Assembly (NCBI RefSeq): GCF_001613065.1
Contig: NZ_BDBQ01000061.1
Coordinates: 42,500-106,499 of the forward strand
DNA: 64,000 nucleotides
Origin: Nocardia miyunensis NBRC 108239
Lineage (GTDB): Bacteria; Actinomycetota; Actinomycetes; Mycobacteriales; Mycobacteriaceae
Reading direction: 5' to 3'
The notes under the pieces were generated by a model, which worked only from the letters and a program-made list of their open reading frames with translations, had not been told where the DNA came from and searched no databases. Numbering within the stretch: position 1 is the first letter of the stretch; the number at the start of each line of letters is the position of its first letter. Below, one piece after another: positions 42,570-50,500 of the stretch. The translations under genes were made by a program, and so were the position numbers.

Positions 42570-42611
42570 ATTCTCAGAATGTGAGATAATAATTTCAGAT
42601 TCTGGGTGAAA
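42570..42611 (+). promoter_or_regulatory. Inverted repeats and -10-like element upstream of the aminotransferase
   Basis: ATTCTCAGAAT (42570-42580) is a perfect 11-nt palindrome. TTTCA (42593-42597) and TGAAA (42607-42611) form a second inverted pair. GATAAT at 42585-42590 could be a -10 box. Possible operator of an Lrp/AsnC- or GntR-type regulator. Confidence 0.35.
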
Positions 42612-42654
42612 TATGCGAGAGTGAGGCTATCGTGCCTGCTCTCGGAGGTTTCCC

Positions 42655-43833
42655 ATGTCGCTGACTACGCCCACATTGTCTCGCCGTCTCGACGGTCTGC
42701 AGAGTTCGGCGATTCGCGACCTGCTGAAGCTGACCGAGCGGCCGGAGGTGATCGGCCTGGCCGGTGGTCTGCCGGACGAGCAGCTCATGCCGCGCGACCG
42801 GATCGCGCTGGCGGCCGAGTCCGCGCTGACGGACCGGTCGCGCTTGCAGTACACGCAGTCGGCGGGCTGGGGGCCGCTGCGTGAGGTGCTCGCCACGCGG
42901 GAATCGGCGCGGTTGGGCCGGTCGGTGCCGATCGAGGAGGTGTTCGTCACCCACGGCTCGCAGCAGGCGTTGTCGCTGCTGGGAGAGGTGCTGCTGGATC
43001 CCGGCGCACTGGTCGTGGTGGAGGATCCGGCCTATGTCGGTGCGCTGCAGGTGTTCCGGGCCGCGGGAGCGCGGATCGTGGCGGTTCCGCTGGACGAGGA
43101 GGGCATGCGGGTCGACGTTCTGGGTGAACTGCTCGAGCGTGGTGAACGTCCGGCGGTCGTGCATACGGTCAGTAACTTCCACAATCCGCGCGGGGTGACG
43201 ATGAGCACGCGGCGTCGCGGGGAACTGGCCGGACTCGCCGACCGGTACGGCTTCTGGGTGATCGAGGACGATCCCTACGGTGAACTGTGGTTCGACCGGC
43301 CCTCGCCTGAACCCGTTGCGACCTACTCGCCCAACGTGATTCGCCTGTCCAGCGCGTCGAAGATCCTCGCCCCCGCGCTGCGCGCGGGCTGGATGGTCGC
43401 GCCCGCCGCGGTCTGTCGTGGCGTGGAACTGCTCAAACAGGGTGCGGACCTGTGCGGTTCGGCGCTGACCCAGCAGATCACCGCCGAACTGCTCGCCGAC
43501 TCGGATTGGCTTGCCGCGCACGTGAATACGGTTCGAAGCAGTTACGGCGAGCGCGCCAAGGCATTGGTCGGCGCGCTGCGGGAGCGGTTCGGGGATCGGG
43601 TCGTCAGCACCGACGCGGCCGGTGGCATGTTCGTGTGGGCCGCCTTCACCGACGGCACCGATACCGCCGAATTGCTCTCGCGCGCAGTCGATCACGGTGT
43701 CGCCTACGTCCCCGGATCCGCGTTCGCGGTCGATTCGGACTACCGCGGCGCGATGCGCCTGTGCTTCACGACCTTCGATGCTCCGGTGTTGCGTGAGGCG
43801 GTCGATCGGCTGGCCCGCGCCCTCGGCGATTAG
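42655..43833 (+). CDS. PLP-dependent aminotransferase, class I/II (LysN/MocR-domain type)
   Basis: The 392-residue fold-type I aminotransferase resembles 2-aminoadipate aminotransferases and the catalytic half of MocR regulators. It has GGLPDEQLMP at the start, THGSQQALSLLGEVLLDPGALVVVEDPAY, VSNFHNPRGV for cofactor contacts (Asn and Pro), WVIEDDPYGEL (Asp of the pyridine N), SSASKILAPALRAGWM with the Schiff-base Lys, and a late MRLCFTTF with the substrate-carboxylate Arg. No wHTH domain is attached. Lysine-to-2-aminoadipate genes (lat, pcd) lie 10 kb away, so 2-aminoadipate is a possible substrate, but this is speculative. CGGAGG before ATG 42655. Confidence 0.85.
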   Translation: MSLTTPTLSRRLDGLQSSAIRDLLKLTERPEVIGLAGGLPDEQLMPRDRIALAAESALTDRSRLQYTQSAGWGPLREVLATRESARLGRSVPIEEVFVTHGSQQALSLLGEVLLDPGALVVVEDPAYVGALQVFRAAGARIVAVPLDEEGMRVDVLGELLERGERPAVVHTVSNFHNPRGVTMSTRRRGELAGLADRYGFWVIEDDPYGELWFDRPSPEPVATYSPNVIRLSSASKILAPALRAGWMVAPAAVCRGVELLKQGADLCGSALTQQITAELLADSDWLAAHVNTVRSSYGERAKALVGALRERFGDRVVSTDAAGGMFVWAAFTDGTDTAELLSRAVDHGVAYVPGSAFAVDSDYRGAMRLCFTTFDAPVLREAVDRLARALGD

Positions 43834-44194
43834 GACCTGGCAAGCGAATTATGCACTGCCGCAAGCAATTCGTGTCCGGACGGACAGTATTTTCCTGGCC
43901 GATGAATACGCCTGCCTGGTAGTCTTCCCATGACCACTTGGGGAGGAGTAGTTCATGATTGTGAACGGCGCAGGATAATCCTCCGTGCACCCCGGGGCCG
44001 TGGCAACCGGGAGTGTGCTGCGTGGAGCCGAACGGCAGCGTCGACTGCCACGATCATCAGGCGAGTCTCCCAGGGCCGATGGTTCCGGCCGTTCGGGCGA
44101 TGGTGCACTACAGTGACGTCCAGCTACCTTGCGGTAACGGGCAGGACGTGTGCGTCACCAACGAGCGGTTCGGCATCGGCTGGAGGAGTCGAGG
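43834..44194. other. Intergenic region upstream of glpD
   Basis: About 361 nt. TACAGT at 44109-44114 is a possible -10 box for glpD with a leader of about 75 nt. A strong GGGGAGGAG at 43939-43947 precedes a seven-codon reading frame at 43954, which I do not call as a gene. An open frame 43930-44235 runs through into glpD in another frame and lacks coding character. Confidence 0.4.
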
Positions 44195-45946
44195 ATGACG
44201 AAGACATCGCAATCGCAGTCTCAGCCGTCCGGTGATCTGGGGCCCGCCACGCGGGATGCCGCATGGGAGCGGTTGGGGCGCGACCATTTCGACGTCGTCG
44301 TCATCGGCGGCGGGGTGGTCGGCGCGGGTATCGCGCTGGACGCGGCGACCCGTGGGTTGGAGGTCGCGCTGGTCGAGGCCCGTGATCTGGCCTCGGGGAC
44401 CTCGAGTCGTTCGTCCAAGATGTTCCACGGCGGGCTGCGCTATCTCGAACAGCTGGACTTCGGCCTGGTGCGGGAGGCGTTGCACGAACGCGAGCTGAGC
44501 CTGAAAACCCTTGCGCCGCATCTGGTCAAGCCGCTGCGTTTCCTGTATCCGCTGACCCATCGGCTCTGGGAGCGCCCGTATGTCGCCTCGGGACTGATGC
44601 TGTACGACACCATGGGCGGTGCGAAATCCGTTCCGGGACAACATCATCTGACCCGGTCGGCGGCGCTTCGGCTGGCGCCCGGAATTCGGCGGGACGCGCT
44701 GATCGGCGGGGTCACCTACTACGACACGGTCGTCGACGACGCCCGGCACACCATGACCGTTGCCCGCACCGCCGCGCACTACGGCGCGGTCATCCGCACT
44801 TCCACACAGGTGGTGGGGTTTGTGCGGGAGGCCGATCGTGTGGTCGGGGTGGCGGTGCGCGACAGTGAGGACGGCCGCACCACACAGGTGCGCGGGCACG
44901 TGGTGATCAATGCGACCGGCGTGTGGACCGACGAGATCCAGGCGCTCTCGCGTCAGCGCGGCCGCTTCAACGTGCGCGCCTCCAAGGGAGTGCACATCGT
45001 GGTGCCGCGCGACCGGATCGCCAGCGATACCGCCCTGATCCTGCGGACCCCGACCTCGGTGCTGTTCGTCATTCCGTGGGGTACGAGCCACTGGATCATC
45101 GGCACCACCGACACCGACTGGAATCTCGATCTCGCCCATCCGGCGGCGACCAAGGCCGATATCGCCTATCTGCTCGAGCAGGTGAATCAGGTGCTGGTCA
45201 CCCCGCTCACCCACGAGGACATCCAGGGCGTCTACGCCGGGCTGCGGCCGCTGCTGGCGGGGGAGAGCGACGAGACCTCCAAGCTCTCGCGCGAACACGC
45301 CGTCGCGCGGATCTGCCCGGGTCTGGTCGCCATCGCGGGCGGGAAGTACACCACCTACCGGGTGATGGCCTACGACGCGGTGGACGTCGCGGCGCCGGAT
45401 ATTCCGCAGCGGGTCTCGCCGTCGATCACCGAGAAGGTGCCGCTGCTGGGTGCGGACGGCTATTTCGCCCTGCTCAACCAGGCCCCGCAGCTGGCTCAGA
45501 CCTACGGCGTGCATCCGTATCGGATCGAGCATCTGCTCGACCGCTACGGTTCGCTGGTCACCGACGTCCTGGATCTCGCCGCGGACGATCCCGATCTGCT
45601 GCAACCGATCACCGAGTCCCCGACCTATCTGCGGGTGGAGGCGGTCTACGCGGCCACCGCCGAGGGCGCGCTGCATCTGGACGACATCCTGGCCCGTCGC
45701 ACCCGCATCTCCATCGAGTACTCCCACCGCGGTGTGGCCTGTGCCGAGGAGACGGCCCGGCTGGTCGCGCCGGTCCTGGGTTGGAACGAGGAGCGCATCG
45801 CGCGGGAGGTCGCCACCTACAACGCCCGGGTGGACGCCGAGATCCGTTCGCAGACCCAACCGGACGACATCTCGGCCGACGCCTTGCGAGCAGCGGCACC
45901 GGAACCGCGTCCGGAGATTCTCGAGCCCGTCCCGATCGAGGACTGA
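44195..45946 (+). CDS. glpD: Aerobic glycerol-3-phosphate dehydrogenase
   Basis: The 583-residue FAD enzyme oxidises glycerol 3-phosphate to dihydroxyacetone phosphate and feeds electrons to quinone at the membrane. FAD motif VVVIGGGVVGAGIALDAATRG is at about 34-54, then the GTSSRSSKMFHGGLRYLEQ signature, a long C-terminal domain, and the ARRTRISIEY block. Equivalent to glpD2 (Rv3302c) next to lpdA in M. tuberculosis. ATG 44195 has GGAGGAG just upstream; an in-frame ATG at 44150 is less likely. Confidence 0.95.
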   Translation: MTKTSQSQSQPSGDLGPATRDAAWERLGRDHFDVVVIGGGVVGAGIALDAATRGLEVALVEARDLASGTSSRSSKMFHGGLRYLEQLDFGLVREALHERELSLKTLAPHLVKPLRFLYPLTHRLWERPYVASGLMLYDTMGGAKSVPGQHHLTRSAALRLAPGIRRDALIGGVTYYDTVVDDARHTMTVARTAAHYGAVIRTSTQVVGFVREADRVVGVAVRDSEDGRTTQVRGHVVINATGVWTDEIQALSRQRGRFNVRASKGVHIVVPRDRIASDTALILRTPTSVLFVIPWGTSHWIIGTTDTDWNLDLAHPAATKADIAYLLEQVNQVLVTPLTHEDIQGVYAGLRPLLAGESDETSKLSREHAVARICPGLVAIAGGKYTTYRVMAYDAVDVAAPDIPQRVSPSITEKVPLLGADGYFALLNQAPQLAQTYGVHPYRIEHLLDRYGSLVTDVLDLAADDPDLLQPITESPTYLRVEAVYAATAEGALHLDDILARRTRISIEYSHRGVACAEETARLVAPVLGWNEERIAREVATYNARVDAEIRSQTQPDDISADALRAAAPEPRPEILEPVPIED

Positions 45947-46355
45947 ATTCCCGCTGCGGTGAGTCGTGCCGCGGGCTCGGCAGCCGCTCATAGTCGGCCA
46001 TGCCGACGAGTGCGGCACCGTTGTCGGTGATGACGAGATTCGGTCTGTCGTGGCGAGGCCCGGCCCGGGTGCGTGTGCCGAGGCGTGTTCGCGCCGGTTA
46101 CCTGACAGGCGGTGATCCAGACCGCCACGCGCCCGGTCACATCCGACGACTGCCGAACGGCTCGGTGTCGGCGGCCCTCTACTACGAGGGCGAGCCGTAC
46201 GAGGTGACCATGGTCGGCGATCCGCCCTTCGCGCACGGGAAATTCTTCGGCGAACGGGCACGTCGAGGATGCGTGCTGTGCCGTCGACGAGCTGCGCAAC
46301 AGCCTGTAGGAGTCGAGTTGTGCGTTCGTGCGCTGAGTCGGGTTCGCGCCGCGAG
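45947..46355. other. 409-nt region after glpD with a possible frameshifted small gene
   Basis: No intact recognisable gene. The possible broken frame 46000-46309 is listed separately. No terminator was recognised behind glpD. Confidence 0.4.
46000..46309 (+). pseudogene. Possible frameshifted small gene, product unknown
   Basis: From about 46110 to 46255 the frame starting at ATG 46000 has normal GC-rich third positions and reads PGHIRRLPNGSVSAALYYEG followed by EPYEVTMVGDPPFAHGKFFG. After that it degrades into Arg-rich nonsense that runs to 46392, while the +1 frame becomes coding-like (NGHVEDACCAVDELRNSL) and stops at 46307-46309. One inserted or deleted base near 46252-46258 would join them. 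No family recognised; a sequencing error or real decay cannot be told apart here. Confidence 0.3.
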
Positions 46356-46481
46356 CTATCCGGGGTGGTACGCAGTATGCAGTAACAGGTAGCTGAACAG
46401 CAGCATCATGGCCAGCGCGATCAGCGCGTACACCAGCTGGACGGTGATGCGCGCGATGCGTCGGGCGTTGGCTGCGGTCAT
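46356..46481 (-). CDS. Small single-pass membrane protein (41 aa)
   Basis: Starting at ATG 46481 the frame encodes a basic head (MTAANARRIARIT) and one hydrophobic helix (VQLVYALIALAMMLLFSYLLL) with a short tail. The open frame continues upstream to 46664 but that part is Arg/Ser-rich and unlike a protein, so 46481 is preferred. It follows nei on the same strand by about 130 nt. No homologue recognised; the single strong helix with positive-inside topology is the only support. Confidence 0.45.
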   Translation of the reverse strand: MTAANARRIARITVQLVYALIALAMMLLFSYLLLHTAYHPG

Positions 46482-46611
46482 GGGCGACCCGTCTCGTGTT
46501 TTCCCATCGACTGGGATGTCGTACGGGCTGAACGAGATATTAGCTATTGAGTGGCAAACATCACTGTGCAGTGGACGGGCGCGTCGTGGGGGAGATGTGC
46601 GAGTGCCGGGT

Positions 46612-47361
46612 TCACTCCTGGCAGCCGGTGCAGAAGTAGATCGCGCGTTCGCTGTCCGGGCCATCGCCGACGAGCGTCAGGGTGAGGGTGGTGCCGCAGC
46701 GGCGGCACGGTTGGCGATTGCGGCGGTAGACGTACGGTCGCCAGGGCGGATCGTGTGCGGCGGAGTGCAGGATTCGATGGGCGCGATCGACCAGGCTGGG
46801 CAGGTCGGGCACCGAGCCGACCGGGCGTCGCGGGTCGACGCGTTCCACGAAACAGATCTCGCTGCGGAAGATATTGCCGATTCCGGCCAGATTGCGCTGG
46901 TCGAGCAGGGCCAGGCCGATCGGGCGGTCCGGTTCGGCGGCCAAGCGGCGAACCGCCTCGGCCGCATCCCAATTCGGGCCGAGCAGATCCGGGCCGAGCC
47001 GGTCCAGGACGGTGTGTTCCTGCTCGCGCCGCAGCACCTCCACGGTTCCCAATGCGAAGCCGACGGCCTCGGCCTCGGCGGTGGCGAGGATCAGCCGCGC
47101 GGTGAACGCCGGTTTGGTCCAGCGCTGACCTTGGGCGAACACCCGCCACTCACCCTCCATTTTCAGGTGCGTGTGAACGCTGATCGTCGGGGTCCGCACG
47201 AACAGATGTTTGCCGTAACTGCCGACCTCCTCGACGGTTTGTCCGGCCAGATCCAGCGTCGCATAACGCGGGACGCGGAAATCGCTGCGTACCAACGTCT
47301 TTCCAGCCAACGCTGTCCGTAGTCTCGCCGCGGTCCGGAAAACGGTGTCACCCTCGGGCAT
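46612..47361 (-). CDS. nei: Endonuclease VIII / formamidopyrimidine-DNA glycosylase family (Nei1-like)
   Basis: The 249-residue base-excision repair glycosylase/AP lyase removes oxidised bases. Catalytic Pro2 and Glu3 (MPEGDTVFR) are at the N-terminus, a helix-two-turn-helix includes LLDQRNLAGIGNIFRSEICF, and the C-terminal zinc finger has CRRCGTTLTLTLVG and CTGC. ATG 47361 is fixed because Pro must be residue 2. It lies downstream of lhr on the same strand, the lhr-nei order known from mycobacteria (Rv3296-Rv3297). Confidence 0.93.
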   Translation of the reverse strand: MPEGDTVFRTAARLRTALAGKTLVRSDFRVPRYATLDLAGQTVEEVGSYGKHLFVRTPTISVHTHLKMEGEWRVFAQGQRWTKPAFTARLILATAEAEAVGFALGTVEVLRREQEHTVLDRLGPDLLGPNWDAAEAVRRLAAEPDRPIGLALLDQRNLAGIGNIFRSEICFVERVDPRRPVGSVPDLPSLVDRAHRILHSAAHDPPWRPYVYRRNRQPCRRCGTTLTLTLVGDGPDSERAIYFCTGCQE

Positions 47362-47565
47362 GGTGGCCCCCGCCGGGTGATCGATCTCCGTCGTGTCGCG
47401 ATGCCCGGATGCGTTCTCGTCGCGCTGTGTACCTCGGGCGCCGTGCGCACTCCGGCTCCGGGCGGGGTGCCGCACCCGATGGCTCGGATCTCCTCACACG
47501 TCCCGATCCGCCGCTGATGTGCCGAAGGACCGGGTGCCGCGGACTACCGGTTCGGCCGTGCGCGC

Positions 47566-50500
47566 TCAGGGTCGGCTCCGTAAGCGGAAGCCGCGGGGTG
47601 TGACGGCGAAACCGGCTTCGGTGAGGAAAGCGGCGAAGGTGTTGCCGTGCACGGAATCTCCGTCCACGCGTTCCACGACCAGTGAGTCGACGTGGCGGTC
47701 GTGCACCAGCGCGGCCAGCGCGGTGGCGGCGCGGGTGCGCTGGTTCGGGTCCTCGGTGAAGGTCAGCAGGGTCTTGCCGCCGCGTTCCAGGTAGAGGGTG
47801 AGTTCGCCGTCCACCAGGACCACGAGTGCGCCCGCCTTGCGCCCGGGCCGATGTCCCGCGCCCTCGGTCGCGCCCTTCGGCCAGGGCAGCGCCGCGCCGT
47901 AGGGGTTGGCGGGGTCGCAGGCGGCCAGCGCCAGGGCGGTATCCGAAGCACGTTGTGCGCGTTCGAATTCGGCGGATCGTTCGGTGTCGAAGGAACGCAG
48001 CCGGTCCACCACGTCGGTCGTGGAGAACTGCGCACCGCCGAGCGAATCGATGAAGTAGCCGCGGCGGCACCGGCCGCGGTCCTCGAATTCGGTGAGCACG
48101 CGGTACATCAGCGCGAATCCGCCCGGAACCTGTTCGCCCTGAACCGAACCCCGGGTCAGCACCCCGTACCGTTCCAGCAGCAGATCGGCCGTGGCGTGTG
48201 CGCGAATCGTATTGTCCGCCACTCGTTCCGGTAGCAGCGACCAGCGCCCGGCCACGGTCGGCGGCCCCGTGCGCGAGGGCATATTCGCCCGCGGCAGATA
48301 CGTCCGCCCGCGTGGCGTGCGCCGGGGTGTGCGATGCGTGGTGGTGCTGCGCGCGGTCCCGGACAGCAGCGCCCGCACCGGCGCGAAGGTGTCACCGGCG
48401 ACGTGTCCGGCCCACACCAGCTCCCACAGTGCGGCCGCCACCGCCGCGTCATCGAGCCGTCCGGTGGCATCGGAGAGCTGCCGGAAGAAGTACGCCCCGC
48501 CGGCCGACGGCACTACTTGGGCCCGCATCGGTTGCGCTGCCGCATGATCCGCGCTCTGTGCCGGATCGTTCGCTGGCCCGGGGGTGCTGGTCCGGGAATT
48601 CTGCGGTGTCGCGGCGTGCCCATTGTCCAGCTCCTCGGCGGGAGTATCGGGGGGCCGCCTGCCCGCCGCGCTGGGAGAACCGGTCGGGAGAGCGCGTCTG
48701 TGTGCGCCTGGTCCGCGGTTCGAGTCATCGGTGGAATCAGTCACCTGGGGGCTGCGTGCGTTCGAGTTCCGTGCCGGGGCCTTCGCCGAATTCTGTCGGC
48801 CGGGGCGATCGGTGAGCGATTCCGGGGCCGTGTCGGGCGAAGGCGGGCTGTCGCGGGATGGTTGCGGGATGACGGTGGCGCCCAGGGCCAGCAGGAGTTG
48901 GATCTGGGTTTCGGTGAGGTCGATGTCGTCGGGCGGGGGGAGGGTGAGGGAGGCCTGGTCGGTGGGGTGCATGGCGATCCAGCCGTCCTTGGCGGTGAGG
49001 GAGCCGTGGCCGGACCAGATGACCTCGCCGGTGGACATCAGCTCGTCCAGCATGGCGGGTGAGTAGTCGGGTACCCGGGCGGGCAGGATCAGGGACTCCC
49101 ATGCCGAGGCCGGAATCGGTACGCCCGCAAGCTGTTCCACGACCGCGGCCACGCCGTCGACGCCGCGCAGCTGACCGGTGCCCACCTGCTGCCAGGCGGG
49201 CAGGAATCGGGCGAAGGCGGTGGTCGCGACGGGTTCGATCTCCTTGCGCGCCGCGGCCAGCGAGCGCCGCCGCAACCTGCGCAGCACCTGGGTGTCACAC
49301 CATTCCGTACCGGCCGAGCCGGGGGTGAATTCGCCTTCCACGACCCGCTTTTCGGCGGCGAGCCGATGCAGGGCGGTCGCCGCCACAGCGGGGCCGATGC
49401 CGAATCGGCGGGCCAGCGCCTCCAGCCCGAACGGGCCGTGCGTGCGCGCGTACCGGCCGACCAGATCGCCCAGCGGATCGGCGACCGGCTCGATGAAGGC
49501 CGCCGGAACCCCGATCGGCAGCGGCACCCCCAGGGCGTCGCGCAGCCGCGCGGCGTCCTCGATCGCCACCCACCACTGCTGCCCGGCATAGGAAACCGCC
49601 AGGGCGCGACGGGCTCGCGCGAGTTCGGCGAACCACGGCTCGGGATCGGCGGTGCATCGCCGCGCCGCCTCGTCGGGGGTCAGCGGGCCCAGCAGACGCA
49701 GCAGATCCGCCAGCGCCTCGGCGTCGCGGGCCTGGCGTTCGGGAGTCAGGCGCTGCAACTCGCGTTCGGTGAGCTCGAGTACCGCGGCGTCGAGCAATTC
49801 CCGCAGTTCCACCCGGCCGAGCAGTTCGGCCAGCAGTCCCGAGTCCAGCGACAACGCCGCGGCACGCCGTTCGGCCAGCGGGCTGTCGCCCTCGTACATG
49901 AACTGGGCGATGTAGTCGAACAGCAGGGCATTGGCGAACGGTGAGGGCGTGGCGGTCTCGACCTCGACCAGTCGCAGCTTGCGGTGGGCGATCCCGGTCT
50001 GCAATTCGCGCAGGGAGAACAGGTCGTAGACGTCCTGCAGGCATTCGCGCGCGGTCTCCAGCAGGATCGGGAAATCCGGGAACTTGCGCGCCACATCCAG
50101 CAGTTGCGCCGCGCGCTGGCGCTGCTGCCACAGTGGTGCGCGGCGGCCCGGATCGCGGCGCGGCAGCAGCAGCGCCCGCGCCGCGCACTCCCGGAACCTG
50201 GACGCGAACAGCGCCGAGCCGCCGACCTGTTCGGTCACCACGTCATCGATCTCGTCCGGTTCGAAGACGAACAGATCCGCACCCGGCGGGTCGTCGGTGG
50301 TGTCGGGCAGGCGCACCACGATCCCGTCGTCCGAGGCCTGCGGTGCGGCGTCCACTCCGAAGCGCTCACGCAGCCGCGCGCCCACCGCCAGCGCCCACGG
50401 CGCGTGCACCGGCAACCCGTACGGCGAATGCAACACCACCCGCCAATCACCGAGCTCATCGCGGAACCGCTCCACCAGCAACGTTCGATCGGTCGGCAGA

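Noticed and set aside
43930..44235. 101-codon plus-strand frame before glpD
   Set aside because: Ser/Arg/Thr-rich composition, overlaps the glpD start in another frame, no homologous pattern.
44108..46261. 717-codon open frame on the minus strand opposite glpD
   Set aside because: Shadow frame; glpD on the plus strand is unambiguous.
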